From Pseudarthrobacter cellobiosi (lineage in GTDB: Bacteria > Actinomycetota > Actinomycetes > Actinomycetales > Micrococcaceae), in contig NZ_JAMXBJ010000027.1 of NCBI RefSeq assembly GCF_023913755.1, positions 9,820 through 63,474 on the forward strand: a stretch of DNA of 53,655 nucleotides, written 5' to 3'. The notes under the pieces were generated by a model. The model was not told where the DNA came from, made no database searches, and saw only the letters and a program-made list of their open reading frames with translations. This document shows, piece by piece, positions 19,325 through 31,443 of the stretch (the stretch's first letter is position 1; each line of letters begins with the position of its first letter). The position numbers and the translations under genes are program-made.

Positions 19325-19854
19325 TGGACACCAAACTACTCACCGGCCTCATCACGACGGTGCTCATCGCTGTTGTCCTGCTGATGATCTGGGTAGGCTG
19401 GCGCAACCGACTCAGGCGGCAGGCCGACGTCGGCCGGTTGCCCGACGTGCCCGAGGCGCCCGGGGTGCCCCTCGCCGGGGCCGACGGCCAGTACGTTGCG
19501 TCCACCACCGCCGGAGACTGGCTGGACCGGATCGCGGTCCACAGGCTTGGCATCCGGACCAATGCCGTTCTCAGCGTGTACCCGCACGGCGTCCTCTTCG
19601 ACAGAACGGGTGCCCCGGCGCTCTACATCCCGGCAGGAAGCCTCACCGCCGTCCGGCAGGAAAGCGGAATGGCCGGCAAGTTCGTTGAAAAGGACGGCCT
19701 CCTGGTCCTCACCTGGGACCTCGGGACCCACGAACTCGACACGGGTTTCCGGACCCGCCGGGCCGCCGACAAAGACGCCCTCTATGACTCCCTTCAGCAA
19801 TTGATCGCCGCAGCCCCCCAGGAACATTCCCAGGATCCCCAGAGTGGAAAGTAA
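19324..19854 (+). CDS. Pyr-operon membrane protein (PH-like domain, Rv1382-type)
   Basis: 176 residues: an N-terminal membrane segment (about 6-26), a basic turn (RNRLRRQ) that places the rest in the cytoplasm, a Pro-rich linker, and a soluble beta-rich domain (about 60-165). No catalytic motif is seen. A single-span protein at this position between pyrC and carA is conserved in actinobacteria (Rv1382 in M. tuberculosis), but its role is unknown. ATG 19324 overlaps the pyrC stop, and carA begins within or just after its end. A role tied to pyrimidine synthesis is inferred from position only. Confidence 0.75.
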   Translation: MDTKLLTGLITTVLIAVVLLMIWVGWRNRLRRQADVGRLPDVPEAPGVPLAGADGQYVASTTAGDWLDRIAVHRLGIRTNAVLSVYPHGVLFDRTGAPALYIPAGSLTAVRQESGMAGKFVEKDGLLVLTWDLGTHELDTGFRTRRAADKDALYDSLQQLIAAAPQEHSQDPQSGK

Positions 19855-19858
19855 GACA

Positions 19859-21105
19859 GTGACAGAAACAGCGACAGCAAAAGCAGAGACCGCGGCACCA
19901 GCAGCCCTTTCCACCACAGTTCCCACACCGGCGGTATTCGTCCTGGAGGACGGCCGGATGTTCCGCGGCACCAGCTACGGCGCGCAGGGTACTGCCCTGG
20001 GCGAGGCCGTGTTCGCCACCGGTATGACCGGCTACCAGGAAACCATTACCGATCCTTCCTACGCCCGCCAGCTGGTGGTGCAGACGGCGCCACACATCGG
20101 CAACACGGGTGTGAACAGCGACGACGCCGAATCCCGGCGCATCTGGGTGGCCGGCTACATCGTCCGCGACGCCGCTCGCCGCCCCTCCAACTGGCGCTCC
20201 GAACGCTCCCTGGACGAGGAACTCATCGAGCAGGGGATCGTCGGCATCCAGGGCGTGGACACCCGCGCCATCACCCGACACCTGCGCGAGCACAAGACCA
20301 TGCGCGCCGGCATCTTCTCGGGTGCGGCCGCCAAGGCCACGGACAAGGAGCTCCTTGACTCGGTCCTGGCCAGCGCCCCGATGGAAGGCGCCCGCCTGGC
20401 CGAGGAAGTCAGCGTCAGCGAAGCCTATGTGGTGGATCCCCAGGACCACGGCTGGGACGGCGAGCCGCGCTTCAGCATTGCCGCGATCGACCTCGGCATC
20501 AAGGCCATGACCCCCATCCGCTTCGCCGAGCGCGGCGTCCGGGTCCATGTCCTGCCGGCAACCTCCACCCTCGAGGACGTCAAGGCCGTCAACCCGGACG
20601 GCTTCTTTATGTCCAACGGCCCCGGAGACCCCGCCACGGCTGACGCCCAGGTCAAACTGCTGCGCTCCGTCCTGGACGAGAAGCTGCCGTACTTCGGCAT
20701 CTGCTTCGGCAACCAGATCCTGGGACGCGCCCTGGGCTTCGGCACCTACAAGCTCCGCTACGGCCACCGCGGCATCAACCAGCCCGTCCTGGACCGCCGC
20801 ACTGGCAAGGTGGAGATCACCTCGCAGAACCACGGCTTCGCCGTGGACGCACCGCTCGACGGCGCCACACAGGCTCCCGAGGAGCGCTACGGCCGTGTCG
20901 AGGTCAGCCACATCAGCCTCAACGACGACGTCGTCGAAGGCCTCGCGTGCCTGGACATCCCCGCCTTCTCGGTGCAGTACCACCCGGAAGCCGCAGCCGG
21001 CCCGCACGACGCCGCCTACCTGTTTGACCGTTTCATCGACCTGATGGCCGTCACCAAAACCGGCTCAGAGAACACCACCGATTCCAAGACTGAGGACAAG
21101 AAGTA

Positions 21106-21106
<1 letters not shown>
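19859..21106 (+). CDS. carA: Carbamoyl-phosphate synthase, small (glutaminase) subunit
   Basis: Hydrolyses glutamine and channels ammonia to CarB. An N-terminal CPSase domain with LEDGRMFRG and [17 protein letters not shown] is followed by a class I glutamine amidotransferase domain. Its nucleophilic Cys is in [12 protein letters not shown], and the His and Glu are in [14 protein letters not shown] 19859 is chosen because GGAAAG (19846-19851) lies seven bases upstream. GTG 19844, giving five more residues and overlapping the previous gene, is an alternative. The first 25 residues are Ala/Thr-rich and non-conserved. The stop shares a base with the carB start (TAATG). Confidence 0.94.
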
Positions 21107-24442
<3,336 letters not shown>

Positions 24443-24450
<8 letters not shown>

Positions 24451-25315
24451 GGCCGGTTCCACCTCATCAAGCCCCGCCGGCCGGGAGTCCTTCGGCTCCC
24501 GGCTCGGGGCGGCCATGGCGTCCCGCGGGCCGCTGTGCGTGGGTATTGACCCGCACCCGGCACTCCTGAACGACTGGGGACTGGCCGACGACGCCGCAGG
24601 GCTGAGGCGGTTCTCGCTGACGGTCCTGGAGGCCGTCGGTTCGCTCGCTGCCGCGGTGAAGCCGCAGGTGGCGCTTTACGAGCGCCACGGCTCGGCCGGG
24701 ATGGCAGTCCTTGAAGAGGTCCTGGCCGCGGCAGCGCAGGCACAGGTCCTCACCATCGCCGACGCCAAGCGGGGCGATATCGGCTCCACGATGGCTGCCT
24801 ACGCGGACGCCTGGCTGCGGGACGGCTCGTCCCTGGCGGCCGACTCCGTGACCCTCAGCCCGTACCTGGGGTTTGAGTCGCTCCGCCCGGCCCTTGACCT
24901 GGCCGCGGACAACGGCCGCGGCGTTTTTGTCCTGGCGCTGACCTCCAATCCGGAGGGCGCTTCCGTGCAGCATGTGGGCGGAGCCGACTCGGTGGCCCGG
25001 CGGATCGTCGAGGCGGCAGCGGCAGAGAACAGCCGTTATGCCGGCAGCCTGGGGTCCGTTGGACTCGTCGTCGGCGCCACCGTGGGATCAGCGTTGACTG
25101 ACCTGCACCTGGACCTTCCGGCGGTCCGGGGACCGATCCTCGCCCCCGGACTGGGCGCGCAGGGTGCAACCCCTGCGGACCTGCGCCGGACTTTCGGGGC
25201 CGCGTACCCGCAGGTCCTGGGGACGTCCAGCAGGGATATCCTGGCTGCCGGTCCAGGGACCCAAGGTCTCCGCAACGCTGCGTTGCGCACGCTTGTTGGG
25301 CTCCTCGGCGAATAG
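24443..25315 (+). CDS. pyrF: Orotidine 5'-phosphate decarboxylase
   Basis: The last step of UMP synthesis. The catalytic Asp-Lys-Asp cluster is in [12 protein letters not shown] (about 111-122), and [11 protein letters not shown] is near the N-terminus. The longer actinobacterial/type 2 class (290 residues) is evident from the extra N-terminal segment and [17 protein letters not shown] 24443 lies inside the end of carB. It closes the pyr operon. orotate phosphoribosyltransferase (pyrE) and dihydroorotate dehydrogenase (pyrD) are not in the window. Confidence 0.95.
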
Positions 25316-25335
25316 GTGCCTAATGGCGGCATCCA

Positions 25336-25397
25336 TTGATTCACCGCCCGCCAAGGGGTAGGTTTCAGGACAAGTCCAATGGCGGTCGCCTTGGACT
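25336..25397 (+). promoter_or_regulatory. mihF promoter and 5'-end stem-loop
   Basis: TTGATT (25336-25341), a 17-base spacer and TAGGTT (25359-25364) form a good housekeeping promoter, with transcription expected near 25371. The new RNA would begin with a hairpin: AGTCCAA (25373-25379) pairs with TTGGACT (25391-25397), extended by GGC/GCC above a bulged T. A hairpin at the extreme 5' end could stabilise the mRNA. No ligand-binding class is recognised. Confidence 0.5.
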
Positions 25398-25424
25398 CAG
25401 CCGATGAATCCGGGGGTGTCCTCC

Positions 25425-25742
25425 ATGAGCCTGCGACCCTTATCCGCTTCGGAACGCGCGGCCGCCCTGAACAAGGCGGCCGCCGCCCGGGCCGCCCGGG
25501 CGGCCGCGAAAGATCGCCTCAAGAATGGCAAGACATCGGCCGCGGACCTCCTTGACGCCGCCGCAGCGGACGACGCCTTGGCCCGGATGCGCGTGGTGGA
25601 GCTGTTGGAGGCTCTGCCGGGTATTGGAAAAGTCAGGGCTGCCGCCATTATGGAGCAGCTGGGCATAGCGGCCTCCCGCCGGCTCCGCGGCCTGGGCATT
25701 CACCAGCGCCAGGCGCTGGTAGATTTTATAGACGAGAAATAG
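25425..25742 (+). CDS. mihF: Mycobacterial-type integration host factor mIHF
   Basis: An actinobacterial nucleoid protein that bends DNA; first known for phage L5 integration and now linked to chromosome organisation. It has an Ala-rich basic N-terminal helix (about 8-35) followed by the helix-two-turn-helix core with VVELLEALPGIGKVRAAAIMEQLGI-type sequence. The GIGKVRA loop contacts DNA. ATG 25425 (105 residues) is preferred because GGGGGTG (25412-25418) precedes it and it matches the family start MSLRPLSASERAAAL. The frame is also open from ATG 25404. Its place before gmk and rpoZ is conserved in actinobacteria. Confidence 0.92.
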   Translation: MSLRPLSASERAAALNKAAAARAARAAAKDRLKNGKTSAADLLDAAAADDALARMRVVELLEALPGIGKVRAAAIMEQLGIAASRRLRGLGIHQRQALVDFIDEK

Positions 25743-25789
25743 GGCGTTCCTAGAGGCGCCCGCACCCAAACTCCGCCGTAAAGGAATAC

Positions 25790-26362
25790 GTGAGCAAGAA
25801 ACCGGGACTGACAGTCCTCGCTGGTCCGACGGCTGTTGGCAAAGGCACCGTGTCCACCTACATCCGGGACAAGTACCCCGAAGTCTGGCTTTCCGTATCG
25901 GCCACCACCCGCGCTCCGCGGCCCGGTGAGCAGGATGGCGTCCACTACTTCTTCAAGTCCAAGGAAGAGTTCGAATCGCTCGTTGCAGCCGGCGAGTTCC
26001 TGGAGTGGGCCGTAGTCCACGGCCAGAACACCTACGGCACCCTGCGGAGTTCCGTGGACGAGGCCATCGCCGCCGGCAGGTCCGTCCTGCTGGAGATCGA
26101 TCTGCAGGGTGCACGCCAGGTCAAGCAGGCCGTTCCTGACGCCCAGTTTGTGTTCCTGGCGCCGCCCAGCTGGGACGAAATGGTCCGCCGACTGGTGGGT
26201 CGCGGCACGGAAACTGAGCAGGAGCAGCAGCAGCGGCTGGAAACAGCTAAACTGGAACTTGCCGCTGAACCGGAGTTTAACCACACCGTCATCAATGATG
26301 ACGTTCGCCGGGCAGCGGACGAGCTTGTTTCACTCATGGGGCTGACCCCGCACCCGCACTAG
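25790..26362 (+). CDS. gmk: Guanylate kinase
   Basis: Phosphorylates GMP/dGMP to the diphosphate. The P-loop is AGPTAVGKGT near residue 11. The GMP-binding segment is SVSATTRAPRPGEQDGVHYFF (split by Arg and Tyr contacts), and the lid is RLVGRGTETEQEQQQRL. At 190 residues it has standard length. It starts at GTG 25790 after AAGGAA. Together with rpoZ it forms the usual gmk-rpoZ pair. Confidence 0.95.
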   Translation: MSKKPGLTVLAGPTAVGKGTVSTYIRDKYPEVWLSVSATTRAPRPGEQDGVHYFFKSKEEFESLVAAGEFLEWAVVHGQNTYGTLRSSVDEAIAAGRSVLLEIDLQGARQVKQAVPDAQFVFLAPPSWDEMVRRLVGRGTETEQEQQQRLETAKLELAAEPEFNHTVINDDVRRAADELVSLMGLTPHPH

Positions 26363-26401
26363 TAGCCGGTACCAGCCAGCCCGTTAGAATTTGGAGAATT
26401 C

Positions 26402-26662
26402 GTGTCCACGAACCTTGAAGGCATCATCAACCCGCCGATCGACTCACTGCTTAAGGCAGCTGATTCCAAGTACGGCCTGGTGATCTTCGGTGCCAAGCGT
26501 GCACGTCAGATCAACGCTTACTACGCCCAGCTGCACGAGGGCCTGTTCGAGTACGTCGGCCCCCTGGTCGACACCAAGCTGAACGAGAAGTCGCTGTCCA
26601 TCGCCCTGCGCGAAATCAACGAAGGCAAGCTCGTTTCCACGCCGATCGAAGCCGCAGAGTAA
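26402..26662 (+). CDS. rpoZ: RNA polymerase omega subunit
   Basis: Folds around the beta-prime C-terminus and helps assemble RNA polymerase. The 86 residues contain the omega core: [30 protein letters not shown] and the C-terminal [12 protein letters not shown]. It starts at GTG 26402 with GGAG six bases upstream. TAGAAT at 26385-26390 could be a promoter -10, although the ribosome site would then lie close to the transcript start, so co-transcription with gmk is equally likely. Confidence 0.95.
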   Translation: MSTNLEGIINPPIDSLLKAADSKYGLVIFGAKRARQINAYYAQLHEGLFEYVGPLVDTKLNEKSLSIALREINEGKLVSTPIEAAE

Positions 26663-26691
26663 GTTCAGACTGCCCTGTTGACGGAGGTCAC

Positions 26692-27942
26692 GTGCGCATA
26701 GTCCTCGGAGTCGGGGGAGGGATTGCGGCCTACAAGGTCGCATCGCTCCTCCGGCTTTTTACTGAAGCCGGCCACAATGTCACGGTGATTCCCACTGAGG
26801 CAGCCACCCGCTTTGTGGGTGTCGCCACGTGGGAGGCACTGTCCGGGAACCCGGTCAGCAACAGCGTCTTCGACGACGTGCACCAGGTCAACCACGTCAG
26901 GCTTGGCCATGAGGCGGACCTCATTGTGGTGGCGCCCGCGACCGCGGACCTGCTGGCGCGCGCGGCCACCGGACAGGCCAACGACCTCCTCACCAACACG
27001 CTGCTCATGGCCAGCGGCCCGGTACTCTTTGCCCCCGCCATGCACACGGAGATGTGGCAGCACGCCGCCACCCGCGCCAACGTTGAAACGCTGCGAAGCA
27101 GGGGCGTCGCGGTCCTCGAACCGGCCAGCGGCCGGCTCACCGGCACGGACTCCGGTCCCGGCCGCCTGCCTGAGCCCGAAGCAATCTTCGACGCCGCCAT
27201 GGCACTTGCCCAGGGTCAGTCCGATTACCAGCTTCCGCTGGCCGGGCGGACCGTCACAGTCAGTGCAGGCGGAACCCGGGAACCGCTGGACCCCGTCCGT
27301 TTCCTGGGCAACCGGTCCTCTGGTAAACAGGGCGTGGCGCTGGCCGTCGCCGCCCGCAACGCGGGTGCCACGGTTCGCCTGGTCGCCGCCCATATGGAGG
27401 TCCCGGCGCCGGCCGGGGTCGACGTGGTGACCGTTGAGACCGCCCTGGAGTTGCGCGAGGCCATGCTGGCAGCCGCGGCGGATTCCGACGTCGTGATCAT
27501 GGCTGCGGCCGTGGCGGACTTCCGCCCAGCGGAGATCTCCGGCACGAAGATCAAAAAACGTGATGACACCGCTGACCCCGTCATTTCCCTGGTCCGGAAC
27601 CCGGACATCCTCCAGGAACTGGTCGAGGTCCGGGACCACGCTCCCGAAAACCAGGCCAGCCGCCGCAGCCAACTGATAGTGGGCTTCGCAGCAGAGACCG
27701 GTGACGGCCAAGGCGACGTCCTGACCTACGCGGAGGCAAAGCTCAAGCGCAAGGGCTGCGATCTCCTGGTGGTCAACCATGTGGGATCGGACAAGGTCTT
27801 TGGCCAGGACAGCAACTCGGTAGTCATCCTTGCCCGCTCCGGCGCCGAACCACAACTGGCCGCCGGAACCAAAACAGAGGTTTCGGCCGCCGTCATCACG
27901 CGGATCGGCTATGAGCTGAGCCACGTTTCGCCACGCGCCTGA
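26692..27942 (+). CDS. coaBC: Bifunctional phosphopantothenoylcysteine decarboxylase/synthetase
   Basis: Two consecutive steps of coenzyme A synthesis. The N-terminal FMN-dependent decarboxylase CoaC (1-180) has GVGGGIAAYK, VNHVRLGHEAD with the catalytic His, and PAMHTEMW (about 115-122). The C-terminal CTP-dependent synthetase CoaB (about 190-410) has VSAGGTREPLDPVRF, NRSSGKQG and KIKKRDD. Two departures from E. coli CoaC are visible: Asn of PxMNxxMW is His118, and the ACGD flap with its Cys is replaced by Thr-Gly-Thr-Asp (150-153). Similar changes may be normal in actinobacteria. GTG 26692 follows GGAGG (26683-26687). Confidence 0.94.
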   Translation: MRIVLGVGGGIAAYKVASLLRLFTEAGHNVTVIPTEAATRFVGVATWEALSGNPVSNSVFDDVHQVNHVRLGHEADLIVVAPATADLLARAATGQANDLLTNTLLMASGPVLFAPAMHTEMWQHAATRANVETLRSRGVAVLEPASGRLTGTDSGPGRLPEPEAIFDAAMALAQGQSDYQLPLAGRTVTVSAGGTREPLDPVRFLGNRSSGKQGVALAVAARNAGATVRLVAAHMEVPAPAGVDVVTVETALELREAMLAAAADSDVVIMAAAVADFRPAEISGTKIKKRDDTADPVISLVRNPDILQELVEVRDHAPENQASRRSQLIVGFAAETGDGQGDVLTYAEAKLKRKGCDLLVVNHVGSDKVFGQDSNSVVILARSGAEPQLAAGTKTEVSAAVITRIGYELSHVSPRA

Positions 27943-28020
27943 CCGAAAGCCACGCACCGTTTCCTTAGCACGGGGACACACGCCGCCGGACGTCCGATTC
28001 CCAACCAGTAAGGTAGTTGA

Positions 28021-29256
28021 GTGACTTTACCGCTGCACATTCCCCACGCCCACGGGGCCACGCCCTCCGCCCTCCGGCTCTTCACGTCCGAGTCGGTCAC
28101 TGAAGGCCACCCGGACAAGATCTGCGACCAGATCAGTGACGCCATCCTGGATGCACTTCTCGCCGCGGATCCCGAGTCCCGCGTCGCCGTGGAGACCATG
28201 GCCACCACCGGCCTGGTCCATGTAGCCGGTGAGGTCACTACCGACGCCTACGTCGAAATTCCGCAGATCGTCCGGGAAACCATCCTCGGCATCGGCTACG
28301 ACTCCTCAGCCAACGGGTTTGATGGTGCCCGCTGCGGCGTCTCCGTCTCCATCGGACAGCAGTCCAACGACATCGCCGGGGGTGTCTTCAACTCCCTCGA
28401 AGCCCGCGAAGGCCGCCAGGAGGACGACTACGACCTCCAAGGTGCCGGCGACCAGGGCCTGATGTTCGGGTACGCGAGCGACGAAACCCCGTCCTACATG
28501 CCGGTGCCGATCTGGATCGCGCACCGCCTGTCCGAACGCCTCACCGAGGTGCGCAAGTCCGGCGAACTGTCCTACCTCCGCCCCGACGGCAAGACCCAGG
28601 TCACCATCGGCTACGACAAGGACGTGCCGGTTTCCGTGGAAACCGTCGTCATCTCCAGCCAGCACGCCGCAGGCACTAGCCTGGACCGCCTGCGCGCGGA
28701 CCTCGCCTCCTTCGTCATTGAGCCCGTTTTAGCTTCAGCCAACCTGGACATTTCCCGGGCTGCCAACATCCTGAACCCGGCAGGCGAGTTTGTCATCGGC
28801 GGGCCCGTCGGTGATGCCGGCCTGACCGGGCGCAAGATCATTGTCGATACGTACGGCGGCATGGCCCGCCACGGCGGCGGTGCCTTCTCGGGCAAGGACC
28901 CGTCCAAGGTGGACCGTTCCGCGGCCTACGCGATGCGCTGGGTTGCCAAGAACGTCGTGGCGGCCGGACTGGCAAAGCGTGCCGAGATCCAGATTGCCTA
29001 CGCCATCGGCCAGGCCCGTCCCGTGGGCACGTATGTCGAGACCTTCGGCACCGAGACGGTGGACCCGGCCAGGATCAGCGCCGCCATCGCAGAGATCTTC
29101 GACCTCCGCCCGCGTGCCATCATCGACGCCCTGGACCTCAAGCGCCCCATCTACGCCAAGACGGCGGCGCACGGTCACTTCGGCCGTGACGATCCCGACT
29201 TCACTTGGGAGCGCCTGGACCGGGTGGAGGACCTGAAGGCCTTCTTCAACGCGTAG
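28021..29256 (+). CDS. metK: S-adenosylmethionine synthetase
   Basis: Makes SAM from methionine and ATP. It has [16 protein letters not shown] at about residue 28 (ATP/metal site), [21 protein letters not shown] (about 141), the P-loop-like [19 protein letters not shown] (about 283) and [13 protein letters not shown] near the C-terminus. At 411 residues it has standard length. GTG 28021 follows AAGG. The 78-base upstream gap shows no SAM riboswitch. Confidence 0.97.
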   Translation: MTLPLHIPHAHGATPSALRLFTSESVTEGHPDKICDQISDAILDALLAADPESRVAVETMATTGLVHVAGEVTTDAYVEIPQIVRETILGIGYDSSANGFDGARCGVSVSIGQQSNDIAGGVFNSLEAREGRQEDDYDLQGAGDQGLMFGYASDETPSYMPVPIWIAHRLSERLTEVRKSGELSYLRPDGKTQVTIGYDKDVPVSVETVVISSQHAAGTSLDRLRADLASFVIEPVLASANLDISRAANILNPAGEFVIGGPVGDAGLTGRKIIVDTYGGMARHGGGAFSGKDPSKVDRSAAYAMRWVAKNVVAAGLAKRAEIQIAYAIGQARPVGTYVETFGTETVDPARISAAIAEIFDLRPRAIIDALDLKRPIYAKTAAHGHFGRDDPDFTWERLDRVEDLKAFFNA

Positions 29257-29267
29257 GCCAGTCCGCC

Positions 29268-31421
29268 ATGGCCTCTGATGAGTCTGTCCCTCCCGGCGCC
29301 GTCCAGTTGTCGCTGCTGCAGGGCTTCCCGGCGAAGGCCAGGCCGTCCGGGCCCCCGCTGGCGGCGCACCTTCCGGTGGCCAGAGTCCTCGTGGAGACGC
29401 CGCTGCCGCATCTGGACCGGCCCTTCGACTACAGCGTGCCGGCCGAACTGGACGGGGCCGCACAGGCCGGCGTCCGGGTAAAGGTCAGCTTCAACGGCCA
29501 GGACCTGTCCGGGTTCATCATTGAACGGACTGAAGAATCCGACGCCGGCCACACCCTGGTGCCCCTGCAGAAGGTGGTCTCTCCCGTCGTCGTCCTGACG
29601 CCGGCTGTCCGGGACCTGGTGTCCGCCGTCGCGGCCCGGTATGCGGGGACCGTCAGTGACGTGCTTCGCGTTGCGGTGCCTCCGCGCATGGCGAGGCTCG
29701 AGAAGGACTTCCTCTCGCCCCCCGAAGCAGAGCCTGCGGCACCGGATCCGCTCGCCGACGCCGGGGCCTCGACCGGCCCGGACATCCCCGCCGGGACTGA
29801 AGCAGACTGGACCGGGTACCGCAACGGCCCGGCATTTGTCCGCCACCTGCGGGACGGCGGATCTCCACGGGCGGTCTTCAACGCGCTCCAGGGATTCGGC
29901 CCGGCAGCATGGCCGCACCTGATAGCAACGGCCGTGGCAGCAGTCCGTGCCTCCGGCCGCGGCGCCGTGGTGGTGGTGCCGGACTACCGGGACCTGGACC
30001 AGCTCGAAATGGCGCTCCTGGAGGTGCTGCCTGCCGAGGATATTGCCCGCCTGACATCAGACGACGGGCCCACCCCCCGCTACCGGAACTTCCTGCGCCT
30101 CCTGGCCGGGTCCGCGCGCGTAGCCATCGGCACGCGTTCTGCAGCGTTTGCCCCGGTTCAGGATCTGGGCTTTGTTGCCTGCTGGGACGACGGCGATGAC
30201 CTTCACATCGAACAGCGTGCCCCGTACGCCCATGCCCGCGACGTGCTGTTGCTGCGCGCGGACCAGGAAGGCACCGCCTGCCTGATGGCGGGTCATGCCA
30301 GGAGCACGGAACTTCAGCGGCTGGTGGAGGCCGGCTGGGCCATGCCCGTAGAGGCCGATCGGGCGTTTGCACGACGGACCGTGCCCCGGGTACTGAACAC
30401 AGCGGACAGCTTCGAGCAGGAGCGCGATCCCCTGGCACTGGTTGCCAGGCTTCCCGGTGCCGCCTGGCGCGCCGCCAAGGAAGGACTGGAACGTGGGCCC
30501 GTCCTGGTGCAGGTGGCCCGCGCCGGCTACGCGCCGTCGCTCGTCTGTGAGACGTGCCGCGAACCCGCCCGCTGCCAGGCCTGCCAGGGTCCGCTTGCCC
30601 TGGCCGGAGCCAGCGGCAGCTCTGCGATCCCGCAGTGCCGCTGGTGTTCCACGCCGGCACCGGAGTGGCAGTGTGCCCATTGCACGGGGCACAAGCTCCG
30701 AAAGGGCGCCACCGGCGTCCTGCGCACAGCCGAAGAGCTGGGCAGGGCGTTCCCCGGAAAAGCCGTCATTACGTCCTCGGGCGGCAACATCAAAGCCGGT
30801 GTTGGCAGCGCTAAGGCCTTGGTGGTGGCCACCGTCGGGGCCGAACCCGTAGCGGAGGGCGGTTACGCTGCGGCGCTGCTCCTCGACGGCGACTCCCTGC
30901 TCCGCCGGGAGAACCTCCGCGCCGGGGAGGACACCGTGCGCCGCTGGTTCAACGCCGCAGCCCTGGTACGCCCGGCGTCCGACGGCGGGCTGGTGGTCAT
31001 CACCGCGACGGAAAGTGTTGCTGTTGGCGCGCTGCTGCGGTGGGACCCGGCCGGGTACGCCCGGCGCGAGCTGGAACTCCGGATGGAACTCCAGCTGCCG
31101 CCGGCGGTCAGGATTGCCTCGGTCACCGGCCCACGGGCCGCCGTCGTACATTTTTCCGGGACCGTGGAGAAGGAGCTGGCCGCCGCCGGAGTGGCGCTGC
31201 GGACCGCAGGCCCGGCGCCACTTGTCCTCACCGGTCCAGGGGCCGCCGGGGGTGCCGGGGGTGCCGCGGGGGCTGGGGAGGACGCGCGGACCCTGCTGTT
31301 CTTTGCGTACGGGCAGGCAGCCACTGTCACCCGCGTGTTGCGTGCAACAAAGGCTGCGGCCGCCGCCAAGAGGAGCACGGAACCGGTCCAGGTCAGGCTG
31401 GACGGTGTGGACGTCCTCTAG
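29268..31421 (+). CDS. priA: PriA-like primosomal protein N', helicase motifs degenerate
   Basis: A replication-restart factor homologue (717 residues). The N-terminal fork-binding domain (about 35-140) contains VLVETPLPHLDRPFDYSVP. A zinc-binding segment (about 425-470) keeps CETC, CQAC, CRWC and CAHC pairs. The helicase domain lacks a Walker A: the region around 200-215 reads ALQGFGPAAWPHL instead of a GxxxxGKT loop. The DEEH box is DDGDD. Such ATP-site loss is known in actinobacterial PriA annotations and implies a scaffold rather than a helicase. A Gly/Ala-rich insert lies near 655-670. ATG 29268 removes 21 non-conserved residues from the longest frame, which would overlap metK. Confidence 0.88.
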   Translation: MASDESVPPGAVQLSLLQGFPAKARPSGPPLAAHLPVARVLVETPLPHLDRPFDYSVPAELDGAAQAGVRVKVSFNGQDLSGFIIERTEESDAGHTLVPLQKVVSPVVVLTPAVRDLVSAVAARYAGTVSDVLRVAVPPRMARLEKDFLSPPEAEPAAPDPLADAGASTGPDIPAGTEADWTGYRNGPAFVRHLRDGGSPRAVFNALQGFGPAAWPHLIATAVAAVRASGRGAVVVVPDYRDLDQLEMALLEVLPAEDIARLTSDDGPTPRYRNFLRLLAGSARVAIGTRSAAFAPVQDLGFVACWDDGDDLHIEQRAPYAHARDVLLLRADQEGTACLMAGHARSTELQRLVEAGWAMPVEADRAFARRTVPRVLNTADSFEQERDPLALVARLPGAAWRAAKEGLERGPVLVQVARAGYAPSLVCETCREPARCQACQGPLALAGASGSSAIPQCRWCSTPAPEWQCAHCTGHKLRKGATGVLRTAEELGRAFPGKAVITSSGGNIKAGVGSAKALVVATVGAEPVAEGGYAAALLLDGDSLLRRENLRAGEDTVRRWFNAAALVRPASDGGLVVITATESVAVGALLRWDPAGYARRELELRMELQLPPAVRIASVTGPRAAVVHFSGTVEKELAAAGVALRTAGPAPLVLTGPGAAGGAGGAAGAGEDARTLLFFAYGQAATVTRVLRATKAAAAAKRSTEPVQVRLDGVDVL

Positions 31422-31443
31422 CGGCTTCCTTTGGCGGCGTCAG

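Noticed and set aside
25440..25510. GC-rich run in mihF as a repeat element
   Set aside because: The GCC/GCG runs encode the Ala/Arg-rich N-terminal helix normal for mIHF.
27943..28020. SAM riboswitch before metK
   Set aside because: Only 78 bases are available and none of the conserved SAM-I or SAM-II core elements were seen.
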